This document shows, piece by piece, positions 17,828 through 26,498 of a stretch of DNA of 64,000 nt (the first letter of the stretch is position 1; every line of letters begins with the position of its first letter). The stretch is from positions 62,001 to 126,000 of the forward strand of contig JAAWAC010000041.1 of NCBI GenBank assembly GCA_022791975.1, read 5' to 3'. Source of the stretch: Lachnospiraceae bacterium. Its GTDB lineage: Bacteria; Bacillota; Clostridia; Lachnospirales; Lachnospiraceae. Position numbers and translations under genes: made by a program. The notes beneath the pieces were generated by a model, which was not told the origin of the DNA, did no database searches, and saw only the letters and a program-made list of their open reading frames with translations.

Positions 17828-19345
17828 ATGGAAAAATATCTTTTGGGCATTGATGTGGGAACCACAGGGACGAAAACCATTCTGTTTTCTACAGAGCGGG
17901 GAATGATTGCCGGAGATTATATGGCCTACGGGCTGAAGGCTCCCAAGGTGGGGTACAGTGAGCAGGACGCCCGGGACTGGTGGAGGGCTGTGGTGAAAAC
18001 TGTCCGCACCGTCTGTGGGGATCTTAAAAATCCGGAGCAGGTGGAGGCTATTTCCCTCTCCCTGCAGGGAGGGACCATGGTGCCTGTGGATAAGAATTTG
18101 GAGCCTCTGCGGCCGGCTATTGTGTGGAATGATGGCCGGTGTCAGCAGGAAGCGGAGGATTTTGCCCGGGAGTTTGGAGAGAGCTATTTTTATGAGAAGT
18201 GTGGCTGGAAATTAAGTAACGGACTCAACGCCCTGGAGATTCTGTGGATTTCCCGCCATGAGCCGGAGCTATTTGCCAAGACAGCCTATTTTCTGTCTGT
18301 ACCAGACTATGTGTCTGCCAAAATGACAGGGATTCCGGCGGTGGATCTCTCTGATGCGGGGATTAATCAGCTGGCAGATATACAAGAGGGTAATTATGAT
18401 TCCAGAATATTGGAATTTATCGGTATCCGAGAGGAGCAGCTGGGAAAGATTGTTCACTCTGGCCAGGTGATTGGACCATTGACCCGGGAGGCAGCCTTGG
18501 AGCTGGGACTTACAGAGCACACGGTGTTGGTGGCTGGGGCTCATGATCAGTATGCGGTGGCCGTAGGCGCCGGGTGTAACCAGGCAGGGGATATTTTGAT
18601 CGGAACGGGAACAGCCTGGGTGGTGACGGCTCTGGCCCGGGAGATTGATTTTGCCCATGGATTTTCCCAGTCTGCGTCGGCGGTGGAGGGTCTCTGGGGT
18701 TCTCTGGTTTCCATGACCACCGGCGGCGTGTGTCTGGAATGGTTCCGGAAAAACCTGGCTCTTGGGGAGCAGGAGGAGCCCTTAACCTATGAGCGGATCA
18801 ATGAGATGGCAGAAAAGAGCGGGATTGGCGCCAGGGGGGTCACCTTCTATCCCTATTTTACCGGATGCAGCTTTCCTCTACGGGAGCGGGCGTCCAAGGC
18901 CACGCTTTTAGGATTGGATTTATCCCATGACCGATTTGATGTGGCTCGTGCCATATTGGAGGGAGTGGCTTTCCAGATTGTGTGGATTTTGGAGAGTTTC
19001 CAGGAGAAATTCCCCACCTCCAGTCTGAAGCTGGCAGGGGGAGCCACCAAGAGTTCTCTGTGGTGCCAGATTATCGCGGATATTTCCGGACTTCCTGTGC
19101 GGGTGCCGGCAGTGGCAGATCTGGCCTGTGTGGGAGCAGCAGTTCTGGCTGGCACAGGCAGTGGTGTATTTGGGGATGCGGGGGAAGGCTATAAATGTCT
19201 GGCTGTAGAGGAGCGGGAGATTCTTCCTGATCCGGAGCATGTGAAAGCATATGCAAAGCTATTTGCTTCCTATAAAAGGGGGGCAAAGGAGCTGAGTATG
19301 TTTTATAAAAACTATTTACAAGGGAGGGAGAGTGTCGAAAGCTGA
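17828..19345 (+). CDS. FGGY-family carbohydrate kinase (xylulokinase-like)
   Basis: A 505-residue sugar kinase of the FGGY family. The N-terminal phosphate loop is GIDVGTTGTKT (residues 7-17), the substrate region contains SLSLQGGTMVP near residue 79 and IVWNDGRCQ near 101, and the C-terminal ATPase part holds LIGTGTAWVV (near 257) and KLAGGATKSSLWCQIIADI (near 400). The family phosphorylates ketoses, polyols or sugar acids; which substrate is used cannot be told from these motifs. Length is usual. It is the first gene of an operon with an ABC transporter and two isomerase-like proteins, so it probably traps the isomerised sugar as a phosphate. Confidence 0.92.
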   Translation: MEKYLLGIDVGTTGTKTILFSTERGMIAGDYMAYGLKAPKVGYSEQDARDWWRAVVKTVRTVCGDLKNPEQVEAISLSLQGGTMVPVDKNLEPLRPAIVWNDGRCQQEAEDFAREFGESYFYEKCGWKLSNGLNALEILWISRHEPELFAKTAYFLSVPDYVSAKMTGIPAVDLSDAGINQLADIQEGNYDSRILEFIGIREEQLGKIVHSGQVIGPLTREAALELGLTEHTVLVAGAHDQYAVAVGAGCNQAGDILIGTGTAWVVTALAREIDFAHGFSQSASAVEGLWGSLVSMTTGGVCLEWFRKNLALGEQEEPLTYERINEMAEKSGIGARGVTFYPYFTGCSFPLRERASKATLLGLDLSHDRFDVARAILEGVAFQIVWILESFQEKFPTSSLKLAGGATKSSLWCQIIADISGLPVRVPAVADLACVGAAVLAGTGSGVFGDAGEGYKCLAVEEREILPDPEHVKAYAKLFASYKRGAKELSMFYKNYLQGRESVES

Positions 19346-19402
19346 CACTGCCAAAGGATCACAAGTCACCAGGTGGGTGACAAAAGAAATGGAGGGAAAG
19401 GT

Positions 19403-20761
19403 ATGAGGAAAATGAGGAAGATGCTGGCATTATTGTTGTGTGCGGGGATGATTCTGGGGGGAATATCCGCATGTGGCTCTAAGGAGACACCTACACAGGC
19501 GCCAGCCCAGGAGGGGAGCAAGACAGAGGAGCCGGCAGCTACTCCGGCCGCAGACGGGGAGGAGCATGAAAATGTAACTTTGGAAGTCTGTATTGTACAG
19601 CCGGACTGGTCAGATGCCTGGGACGAAATGGAAAAGAAATTTGAGGATGAATATCCCTGGATTGATGTGGTTTCCGTAGGCGTACAGGAGAATCAGGGGG
19701 AATTTTTAACTACCCGGGCGACAGCCAACGATTTGCCGGCTATCACCCAGATTAACAACAATCCCAGCGTTCGGGCTCTGTGCGAGGAAGGAAAGATTTT
19801 GGATGCCAGCGGTTTCTCCGTGTCAGCCAATGTTCCCGATTCCTACAAGGATGCCTATACCTATAACGGGGTATTTATGGGTATCACCCAGGGCGCAGCT
19901 TTTACGGTGCTGTTCCTGAACATGGATATTTTAAAGCAGGCAGGCTGGGAAACACCGCCTACCAATTTTGATGAGTTGATTCAGTGCTGTGAGGATATTG
20001 AGGCCAAGACGGATGTGGCTGCTATCACCGTAGCTGCCAACAAGACCACCAACTGCTGGATGGTATGGGAAGGCATTTTGGCCAATGTATATGGCGACGA
20101 GCTGGGCTTTGGGGTGTACGATGAGCAGATCAAGGATGGAACCTTTGATTTTGCCAAGAATCCCAGAGCTACAGAGATGCTGGCTGCGATTTCCAGCCAT
20201 ATGATGACTGGCACCTCCAGCATGACAGAGGATGACGTAACGGCCGCATTTGCAGATGGCGCCGTGGCTATGGCTATTGCCGGTAACTGGACTGCAGCCA
20301 ATATCTGTGACGCCATTGGCGAGGCAGCTGGTGATCCGTCAGCCGCTGCTGCTGTGCTGGTTCCCTTTAACGAAGCAGGCAAAGATCCCTGGATTTCCGT
20401 ATCCCCTGAGGATGCCTTTGCATGCACCGTGCAGGAGGATGCCAATGTAGCGGAAGCTGCCAAGGTTTTCTATGAGTGGGTATTCCAGCCGGATAACTTC
20501 AAGATTATCCAGAATGCAAGAGGGACTGTGCCCGTACTGACGAATATGACGGATGAGCATATTGTTCTCCCGGATGCAGTGGCGGAAATCGTGCCGGCCA
20601 TGAATGCAGCCCAGTATGTAATGATGAGCTTTAACCTGCTGACCAGCGAGTTTTATGACAGTTCCTGCACAGCTTTGAAGGATGTATATTCCGGAAATAT
20701 GAAGGCAGAGGATGCAGTGGCCAGCATGGCAGACACTTTAAAGGAGAGTCATCTGAATTAG
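19403..20761 (+). CDS. ABC sugar-binding lipoprotein (CUT1 type)
   Basis: A 452-residue extracellular solute-binding protein of family 1. The lipoprotein signal has a basic start (MRKMRKM), a hydrophobic core and the lipobox ISAC at about residues 20-23, followed by a linker rich in Pro, Ala and Glu. The mature part has the family features EDEYPWIDV and DLPAITQINN. I start at ATG 19403 (GGAGGG upstream), not 19373, because the signal begins there. It delivers a carbohydrate to the two permeases that follow. No ATPase gene is in the operon, so a shared MsmX-like ATPase is likely. Confidence 0.92.
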   Translation: MRKMRKMLALLLCAGMILGGISACGSKETPTQAPAQEGSKTEEPAATPAADGEEHENVTLEVCIVQPDWSDAWDEMEKKFEDEYPWIDVVSVGVQENQGEFLTTRATANDLPAITQINNNPSVRALCEEGKILDASGFSVSANVPDSYKDAYTYNGVFMGITQGAAFTVLFLNMDILKQAGWETPPTNFDELIQCCEDIEAKTDVAAITVAANKTTNCWMVWEGILANVYGDELGFGVYDEQIKDGTFDFAKNPRATEMLAAISSHMMTGTSSMTEDDVTAAFADGAVAMAIAGNWTAANICDAIGEAAGDPSAAAAVLVPFNEAGKDPWISVSPEDAFACTVQEDANVAEAAKVFYEWVFQPDNFKIIQNARGTVPVLTNMTDEHIVLPDAVAEIVPAMNAAQYVMMSFNLLTSEFYDSSCTALKDVYSGNMKAEDAVASMADTLKESHLN

Positions 20762-20805
20762 TACGCCCGGGGTATGGGAAATTTTAGAAAGTAGGAGATA
20801 GGAAG

Positions 20806-20840
20806 AGGGCGTCTCAAAGGCCAGCCTTTTGGGGCGCCCT
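20806..20840 (+). other. Stem-loop between binding protein and permease
   Basis: AGGGCG and following bases (20806-20820) pair with CCTTTTGGGGCGCCCT (20825-20840) apart from a bulged T and two G-U pairs. It lies between the binding-protein gene and the first permease, where such structures often protect the 5' message and lower permease expression. Confidence 0.5.
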
Positions 20841-20872
20841 TCTGTTTAGATAATTTTGGAATGGGGTGTACT

Positions 20873-21772
20873 ATGAAGAAAAAGATGACCTTTGAAAGAA
20901 AGCGCACGATTACAGGCGCTTGCTTTTTACTCCCTTCCGCGGTTTTATGCCTGATTTTTATCATTGTGCCGCTGATTGATATTTTCCGGTACAGCGTGTA
21001 TGAATGGAATGGGATTGGCAGCAACATGAAGTTTGTGGGGCTGGCTAATTTTCTCAGGCTGCCTTCCACGGAGGGCTTTTGGGAGATGGCAAAAGCCACA
21101 GTGATATATGTGGTGGGGGATACGATTCTGGTGATTGTAATTGCCTTTTTGCTGGCGCTGGTGCTGGATTTGAAGGGGAAGGGCCGGATCAACCGGAACT
21201 TTCTGCGGGCTATGTGGTTTGTGCCCTGCCTGCTCAGCGGTGCCATTGTAGGTATCCTGTGGCGGATTATGTACAACTATAACAATGGTTTGGTTAATAC
21301 CCTGATAGGGTATTTGAATTTGCCCAAAGTAAACTGGCTGGAAACCTATGGTGTGACTATGGGTGCGGTGATTGTGGCGTCAGTCTGGTGTCAAATTGGC
21401 ATGTGTACCATTATTTTTCTGGCCGGGCTGCAAAGCATTCCCGAGGATCTTCTGGAGGTGGCCAGGATTGATGGGGCCAACTATTTTCAGCAGCTGCGCA
21501 AAATTGTCATTCCTATGATGGCATCTTCCATTACCATCAATGTGATTACCACGACCATTGCAGCCTTTAAGGCCTACGAGCTGCCCTTCCTGGTGTCCAA
21601 CGGATTGCCTGGGTATTCCACCCGGCTTTTGACCCAGAGAATTTATTTTTATGGTTTTAGAGCCATGGATTACGGCACGGCCTCAGCCTTGTCGGTGGTG
21701 TTGATTATTATAATCACCCTTATATCCCTGTTGCAGCTGGTAGTGCTGAAGAGAAGGGAGGATATCTACTGA
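20873..21772 (+). CDS. ABC sugar permease, MalF type
   Basis: A 299-residue CUT1 inner-membrane permease with six predicted helices (first about residues 17-37). The coupling loop EAA motif is visible as LLEVARIDGANYFQQLRKIVIP near residue 201, where it contacts the ATPase. ATG 20873 has GGGGTG upstream; the in-frame ATG at 20861 lacks a ribosome site. It overlaps the next permease by one base (TGATG). Together with the preceding lipoprotein it imports the sugar processed by the kinase operon. Confidence 0.93.
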   Translation: MKKKMTFERKRTITGACFLLPSAVLCLIFIIVPLIDIFRYSVYEWNGIGSNMKFVGLANFLRLPSTEGFWEMAKATVIYVVGDTILVIVIAFLLALVLDLKGKGRINRNFLRAMWFVPCLLSGAIVGILWRIMYNYNNGLVNTLIGYLNLPKVNWLETYGVTMGAVIVASVWCQIGMCTIIFLAGLQSIPEDLLEVARIDGANYFQQLRKIVIPMMASSITINVITTTIAAFKAYELPFLVSNGLPGYSTRLLTQRIYFYGFRAMDYGTASALSVVLIIIITLISLLQLVVLKRREDIY

Positions 21773-22602
21773 TGAAGGGAAAACGGATTCGGATATTAAT
21801 AAGTGAGATCCTCTTTTTACTGCTGACAATTATCTGCTGGATACCTATTTATTATTTTGTTATCGGAGCCTTTAAGGAACGCCGGGATATTGTGAAATAT
21901 CCCCTGAAAGTATCCCCGGATTTGTTTACGGTGGAGAATTTCACCTATGTGTGGAAGAAAATGGATTTCCTGAAAACTTTGGGAAACACGGCTTTTATCA
22001 CGGTGATGGCTCTGGTGATCGTGATTGTCTGTAGCGCCCTGGCCGGCTTTGCCATTGCCCGGATTCGGCGGCGAATGTTTCAGGTGTATTATTCCCTGTT
22101 GGTTGCCTTAATGGTAGTGCCCTTTATTGGCTGTGTGATTTCTCTGGTGGTGTTGTCCAACAGGATGAACCTTTACAACAGCCTCTGGGGCTGTGTGCTT
22201 ATCCAGGCTGCCTGGAATATGCCTTTTGCAGTGTTTCTGTATACAGGCTTTATGGGAGGACTTCCCAAGGAGCTGGAGGAGGCGGCTTACATAGATGGGT
22301 GTAGTACGGTTCAGGTGTTTGCCCGGATCTTTCTGCCCTTGCAGGCGCCGGTGACAGCCACCTGCTGTATCCGCTGTGGCATCGGCATGTGGAACGACTA
22401 TTTGGTGAGTAATTCCCTGCTGAACAGCGCACGGACACCCACCCTGATGGTAGGTATCCAACAGTTTTTCGGAGCCTATGTGAGTGAGTATGGCTATGCC
22501 TTTGCGGGGATTATTCTGGCATCTCTGCCCATTTTGGTGATGTTTGTATTTTTGCAGAAGTATTTTATCAAGGGTCTGGTGGCAGGTGCGGTGAAGGGTT
22601 AA
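21772..22602 (+). CDS. ABC sugar permease, MalG type
   Basis: A 276-residue CUT1 permease with six helices. The EAA loop reads ELEEAAYIDGCSTVQVFARIFLP near residue 165, and the C-terminus KYFIKGLVAGAVKG is the signature tail of MalG-type subunits. It forms the heterodimeric pore with the previous gene. An identical tail pattern (LTSGAVKG) ends the second transporter's permease at 35990, which shows the two systems are of the same class. Confidence 0.94.
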   Translation: MKGKRIRILISEILFLLLTIICWIPIYYFVIGAFKERRDIVKYPLKVSPDLFTVENFTYVWKKMDFLKTLGNTAFITVMALVIVIVCSALAGFAIARIRRRMFQVYYSLLVALMVVPFIGCVISLVVLSNRMNLYNSLWGCVLIQAAWNMPFAVFLYTGFMGGLPKELEEAAYIDGCSTVQVFARIFLPLQAPVTATCCIRCGIGMWNDYLVSNSLLNSARTPTLMVGIQQFFGAYVSEYGYAFAGIILASLPILVMFVFLQKYFIKGLVAGAVKG

Positions 22603-22649
22603 TCGTGGTCTGTTCAGATATTATAGAAAAGAGAGGAGAGTTGAGAGAA

Positions 22650-23717
22650 TTGGCACTGTTTGAGGTGAAGGAGTATGACCGGCAGATTTATGAGGAAGAG
22701 CTGCGGGATTTTCTGCCAAACAAGATGATTGATATTCACACTCATATTTGGCTGAAGGGCTTACGGCGCCCCAAGCCCCTGGCGCCGGGGGAGGTAAAGC
22801 GGTCCGTGACCTGGCCTTCTCTGGTAGCGGAGGACAACAGCGTGGAGGATCTCCAGGAGACCTACCGCCTTTTGTTTCCGGGAAAAGAGGTTACGCCCCT
22901 TATGTTTACCAGCGGGGAGCGGGAGGCCCTTCCGGATCTGAATGTATATGTGAAGGAGAGTGCGGCCAAAACTGGATACCCTGCCCTGTATTATTCCCGG
23001 CCAGAGGAGAGCGCAGAGGAGATCGAGCAGAAAATCCGGGAAGGCGGTTTTTTGGGGCTCAAATCTTATCTGAATCTGGCGCCCTGGTATCTCCCGGAGA
23101 GGGAGATCCGGATCTTTGACTTTTTCCCCAGGCATCAGCTGAAAAAAGTCAATGAGATGAAGGCGATTGTCATGTTACATATTCCCCGGGACGGAAGGCT
23201 GAAGGACCCGGTGAACTTGGCCCAGATTCGGGAGCTGAAACAGGAATTTCCGGATATCCGGTTGATTATCGCTCATATTGGCAGGGCCTATGTACAGAGT
23301 GACGTGGGAAATGCCTTTGAGGAGCTCTCCCAATGTACGGATTTGCTGTTTGATTTCTGTGCTAACTGTTGTGAATATGCTATTACCAAAATGCTGGAGG
23401 CTGTGGGGCCCAAGCGGGTGATGTTTGGCAGCGATATGCCTATTTTGCGCATGCGGACCCACCGCATTGAGGAGAACGGCACCTATATTAACCTGATTCC
23501 CCCGGGACTCTACGGAGATCCCTCCCAGGACAGACACTTAAGGGAGGTGTCGGAGGAGGAGGCCAAGAAGATTACCTTCTTTATGTATGAGGAGATCCTG
23601 GCCTTTAAGCGGGCGGCTAAAACGGTAGGGCTGACAAAGGCGGATATTGAGGATGCCTTTTATCTCAACGCCAAGAAGGTGATTGACGGCGCCCGGCAGG
23701 ACATTTACGGGGCGTAG
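22650..23717 (+). CDS. PF04909 amidohydrolase-family metal enzyme, copy 1
   Basis: A TIM-barrel amidohydrolase of the amidohydro_2 class, about 355 residues. Metal ligands are visible: HTHIW near residue 30, a histidine in VMLHIPRD, AHIGRAY, and FGSDMPI. The family hydrolyses lactones or amides or decarboxylates aromatic and sugar acids. I start at TTG 22650, which follows GAGAGGAGAG by nine bases and aligns ALFEVKEYDRQ with MSLFEVKPYDKQ of the ATG-started paralogue at 36147. A GTG start at 22605 would add 15 residues absent from the paralogue. It directly follows the permeases, so it probably acts on the imported compound. Confidence 0.85.
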   Translation: MALFEVKEYDRQIYEEELRDFLPNKMIDIHTHIWLKGLRRPKPLAPGEVKRSVTWPSLVAEDNSVEDLQETYRLLFPGKEVTPLMFTSGEREALPDLNVYVKESAAKTGYPALYYSRPEESAEEIEQKIREGGFLGLKSYLNLAPWYLPEREIRIFDFFPRHQLKKVNEMKAIVMLHIPRDGRLKDPVNLAQIRELKQEFPDIRLIIAHIGRAYVQSDVGNAFEELSQCTDLLFDFCANCCEYAITKMLEAVGPKRVMFGSDMPILRMRTHRIEENGTYINLIPPGLYGDPSQDRHLREVSEEEAKKITFFMYEEILAFKRAAKTVGLTKADIEDAFYLNAKKVIDGARQDIYGA

Positions 23718-23792
23718 GGGAAATTAAAACAACATACAGACAGGAAAGAGCAATGTAGCAGTGCAGTAAAAAATATGAAACAGGAGGGAACA

Positions 23793-25184
23793 ATGAAAAA
23801 AATAAAAGTGGGTTATCTTCCCCTTTATATTAAATTGTATGATGACAGTAACCCCCATACGCGGGAGCCACTGGTTGCCTATATGAACACCCTGATCAGC
23901 ATGCTGGAGGGAAATAATCTGGAGGTGGTACGGGCGGATGTGTGCCGGATTAAGCCGGAGTTTGAGGAGGCTGTTCGCATGTTTAATGAGGCGGATGTGG
24001 ATGCAGTGATCACCCAGCATCTGGCATATTCCCCGTCTCTGGAGTCTATTGAGGCTCTTTTAAAGCTGAAAGCGGAGATTATTGTGCTGGATACCACCCC
24101 GGACTATGAGCTGATCTCCATAGCCGGCTATCGGAGTGGCATCAGCCCCAACCATGGAATTCATGGAGTGCAGGATATGTGCAATCTTTTGAAACAAAGG
24201 GGCCGTAAATATACCATCTGCGCGGGACATGCCATGCACAGCCAGGTGATTGCAGAGACTGTGGGAATGTGCCGGGCGGCGGCTGTGGCCAAGGCTTATC
24301 GCAATGCCCGGGTGGGTTCTGTGGGAGGCTCCTTTGTGGGCATGGGAGATTTCCTGGTGACTCCGGAGCATTATCAGGAGAAAATCGGAGCGCAGGTGTG
24401 CTATATGACTCCGGAGGTGGTGGAGCGCTATGTGGCGGCTGTGACTCCGGAGGAGATTGATGAGGAGATCGCTCTGGATAAGGAGCGATTTACCTGGGAG
24501 ATCAAAAATGAGGAGTGTTACCGGGCGGCCGTGCTCTCCGGTCTGGCCGTGCGCAAGTGGGCGGCAGATGAAAAGCTGACCGCAGCCACGGTGAATTTTC
24601 TCACCCTGGATACCTGTGGATTGCCCAAGATGCCTTTTGCAGAATGCTCCAAGATGTTGGCACGGGGTATGGGCTATGCCGGGGAGGGGGACGTGCTCAC
24701 GGCCGGTCTAGTGGGAGCCCTTCGGAGCGTGTATTACAATACGACCTTTGTGGAGATGTTCTGCCCGGACTGGAAGGAGGATGTGATTCTCCTGAACCAC
24801 ATGGGCGAGGCCAATCTGAACCTGGCGCAATGGAGACCGGTGCTGGCGGATGTGCCCTTTAACTACAATTCTTGCGGAGATACGGCGGCAGCTTACCTGT
24901 GCATGCGTCCGGGGAAGGCGGTATATCTGAATTTGGCTCCTATGGGAGAGGGTTTTACCCTGATTCTTACTCCGGTGGAGTTGCTTCCTGAGGGCCTGGA
25001 GTTTGGGGCTTATCGCCGTGCTATGCAGGGATGGATGAAGCCCTGTAAGCCGGTGAAGGAGTTCCTGAAGGAATTCTCCATGCTGGGGGGCACCCACCAC
25101 TCTGCGATGGTATATGATGGATGCCTGGAGGAGCTGGCGGCCTTTGGCAAAATGATGGGCTTTGACGTGGAGATCATTGCGTAA
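23793..25184 (+). CDS. L-fucose/L-arabinose isomerase-like protein (COG2407 type)
   Basis: A 463-residue protein related to the L-fucose/arabinose isomerase C-terminal family. These use a metal ion (usually Mn) to interconvert aldoses and ketoses. The N-terminal part (VGYLPLYIKLYD, then AVITQHLAYSPSLESIEAL) and the segments GGSFVGMGDFLV and TAGLVGALRS fit the fold. ATG 23793 follows AGGAGG; the upstream in-frame ATG at 23775 has no site. Within the operon it stands before the kinase step logically: isomerase, then FGGY kinase. The actual sugar is unknown and the family also has members that are not simple isomerases. Confidence 0.75.
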   Translation: MKKIKVGYLPLYIKLYDDSNPHTREPLVAYMNTLISMLEGNNLEVVRADVCRIKPEFEEAVRMFNEADVDAVITQHLAYSPSLESIEALLKLKAEIIVLDTTPDYELISIAGYRSGISPNHGIHGVQDMCNLLKQRGRKYTICAGHAMHSQVIAETVGMCRAAAVAKAYRNARVGSVGGSFVGMGDFLVTPEHYQEKIGAQVCYMTPEVVERYVAAVTPEEIDEEIALDKERFTWEIKNEECYRAAVLSGLAVRKWAADEKLTAATVNFLTLDTCGLPKMPFAECSKMLARGMGYAGEGDVLTAGLVGALRSVYYNTTFVEMFCPDWKEDVILLNHMGEANLNLAQWRPVLADVPFNYNSCGDTAAAYLCMRPGKAVYLNLAPMGEGFTLILTPVELLPEGLEFGAYRRAMQGWMKPCKPVKEFLKEFSMLGGTHHSAMVYDGCLEELAAFGKMMGFDVEIIA

Positions 25185-25201
25185 GGCAATACCGGGAACA
25201 A

Positions 25202-25245
25202 AGGGTCCTGGGAGCTGGGAGCAATCCCTGTGAGGCCGGGGCCCT
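25202..25245 (+). other. Intercistronic stem-loop
   Basis: AGGGTCCTGG (25202-25211) pairs with CCGGGGCCCT (25236-25245), two G-U pairs included, between the isomerase-like gene and the TIM paralogue. It has no T-run, so an RNA-stability element is more likely than a terminator. Confidence 0.4.
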
Positions 25246-25285
25246 ATAACTGAATGGAGACAGAATTTTGTAAGGGAGATAAAAG

Positions 25286-26005
25286 ATGAAGCCTGCAATT
25301 CGCACGCCGTACTTTGAGATCGGCGTAAAAAATTATATTTATGGAGATACCGTGCTGGAGTATGCTCTGGCGGCGGATAAAGCGGCAGAGAAGTATGATA
25401 TTGATGTATTGTTTATTGCGCCTGCCACAGAGATACGAAATATTACCTCTCACACCAAGCATTTGATTGTGTTGGCCCCCTATATGGATACGCTGCGGCC
25501 GGGCCGGGGGATGGCGGATATCCTTCCGGAGGGGCTAAAGGCGGCGGGAGCCCAGGGCGTGGTGATCAATCACTGCGAGAAGCCCATGAGCCTTCCGGCT
25601 ATGAAGGCCACCATTGACCGGGCCAGAGAGCTGGATTTTCTGGTGTTTGCCTGCGCGGATACCATTGATGAGGCCAAGGCCATTGCACAGCTGCATCCGG
25701 ATATTATCAACCCAGAGCCCTCGGAGCTTATTGGTGGCGCGGGAGGCAAGGTCAGCGACATGAGCTTTGTCATGGATTCCATCCGGGAGATCAAGGCCAT
25801 CGATCCGTCTATTATGGTGGAGCAGGCGGCAGGCATTACCAATGGAGAACAAGTGTACGCTTTTATTATGGCAGGATCCGAGGCAGCTGGGGCAGCTTCG
25901 GGGATTATGAACGCGGCAGATCCCATTGCCATGATTGACGAGATGATCGCCGCTACCAGACGGGCGGCAGACGATTTGGCGGCCAAAGAAAGGGGAAACC
26001 TATGA
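25286..26005 (+). CDS. Triosephosphate-isomerase family protein (catabolic paralogue)
   Basis: A 239-residue TIM-barrel protein of the triosephosphate isomerase family. Equivalents of the catalytic residues are visible: the N-terminal lysine in GVKNYIYGD (residue 15), the histidine in VVINHCEKP (near 95), and the glutamate in NPEPSELIGGAG (near 145), with GSEAAGAASG as the phosphate loop. TIM paralogues inside sugar operons (for example LerI, EryH and related erythrulose-phosphate isomerases) act on four-carbon ketose phosphates. That makes a tetrulose phosphate a candidate substrate here, as inference. AGGGAG precedes the ATG; the 3' end overlaps the yjbQ-like gene by four bases. Confidence 0.82.
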   Translation: MKPAIRTPYFEIGVKNYIYGDTVLEYALAADKAAEKYDIDVLFIAPATEIRNITSHTKHLIVLAPYMDTLRPGRGMADILPEGLKAAGAQGVVINHCEKPMSLPAMKATIDRARELDFLVFACADTIDEAKAIAQLHPDIINPEPSELIGGAGGKVSDMSFVMDSIREIKAIDPSIMVEQAAGITNGEQVYAFIMAGSEAAGAASGIMNAADPIAMIDEMIAATRRAADDLAAKERGNL

Positions 26006-26496
26006 TTTACAGAGAAGAATTTCAGGTGCAGTCCAGGGATCATGCCTGTAGCTTTCACGATGTGACAGCCCAGGCAAAGGAAATTGTAAAGCGGTCCGGC
26101 ATTCAAAATGGCATTGTGGTGGTGTATTCCCATCATACTACCTGCTGTGTGATTACCCAGGAATGCGCCTTTGATATGTCTATGACAGGGCTGGAGACCC
26201 TGCAACAGGATTTGGTGGATGTGATGGAGGAGATCATTCCCACCTGTAGACGGGAGGGACAGTACCTGCACCCGGGGCCCAAGGCGCTGGTGTTTGCAGA
26301 GGAGCACGGGGAGGACGCCAGAGGCTGTCACAATACGGACGCCCATCTGCGGTCCTCTATAATCGGCCGTAGTGAGACCATTGTGCTCATTGACGGTGAG
26401 ATGGATTTGGGAGAATTTGGGTTTATTCATTTTATTGATTTTGATCAGACCAGAGCCCGCAAACGAACGGTTCAGGTTATGGTGATGGGGGAATAA
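26002..26496 (+). CDS. YjbQ family protein (UPF0047)
   Basis: A 164-residue protein of the YjbQ/UPF0047 family, small trimeric enzymes with a conserved histidine cluster. SHHTTCCVITQE near residue 44 and NTDAHLRSSIIG near 113 are the family signatures, and LGEFGFIHFIDFD near the C-terminus matches too. Known members have weak thiamine-phosphate synthase activity in vitro, but the physiological role is open. Its coupling by ATGA to the TIM paralogue inside a sugar operon suggests a role in the same pathway rather than thiamine synthesis. Metal binding by the histidines is likely. Confidence 0.85.
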   Translation: MIYREEFQVQSRDHACSFHDVTAQAKEIVKRSGIQNGIVVVYSHHTTCCVITQECAFDMSMTGLETLQQDLVDVMEEIIPTCRREGQYLHPGPKALVFAEEHGEDARGCHNTDAHLRSSIIGRSETIVLIDGEMDLGEFGFIHFIDFDQTRARKRTVQVMVMGE

Positions 26497-26498
26497 GC

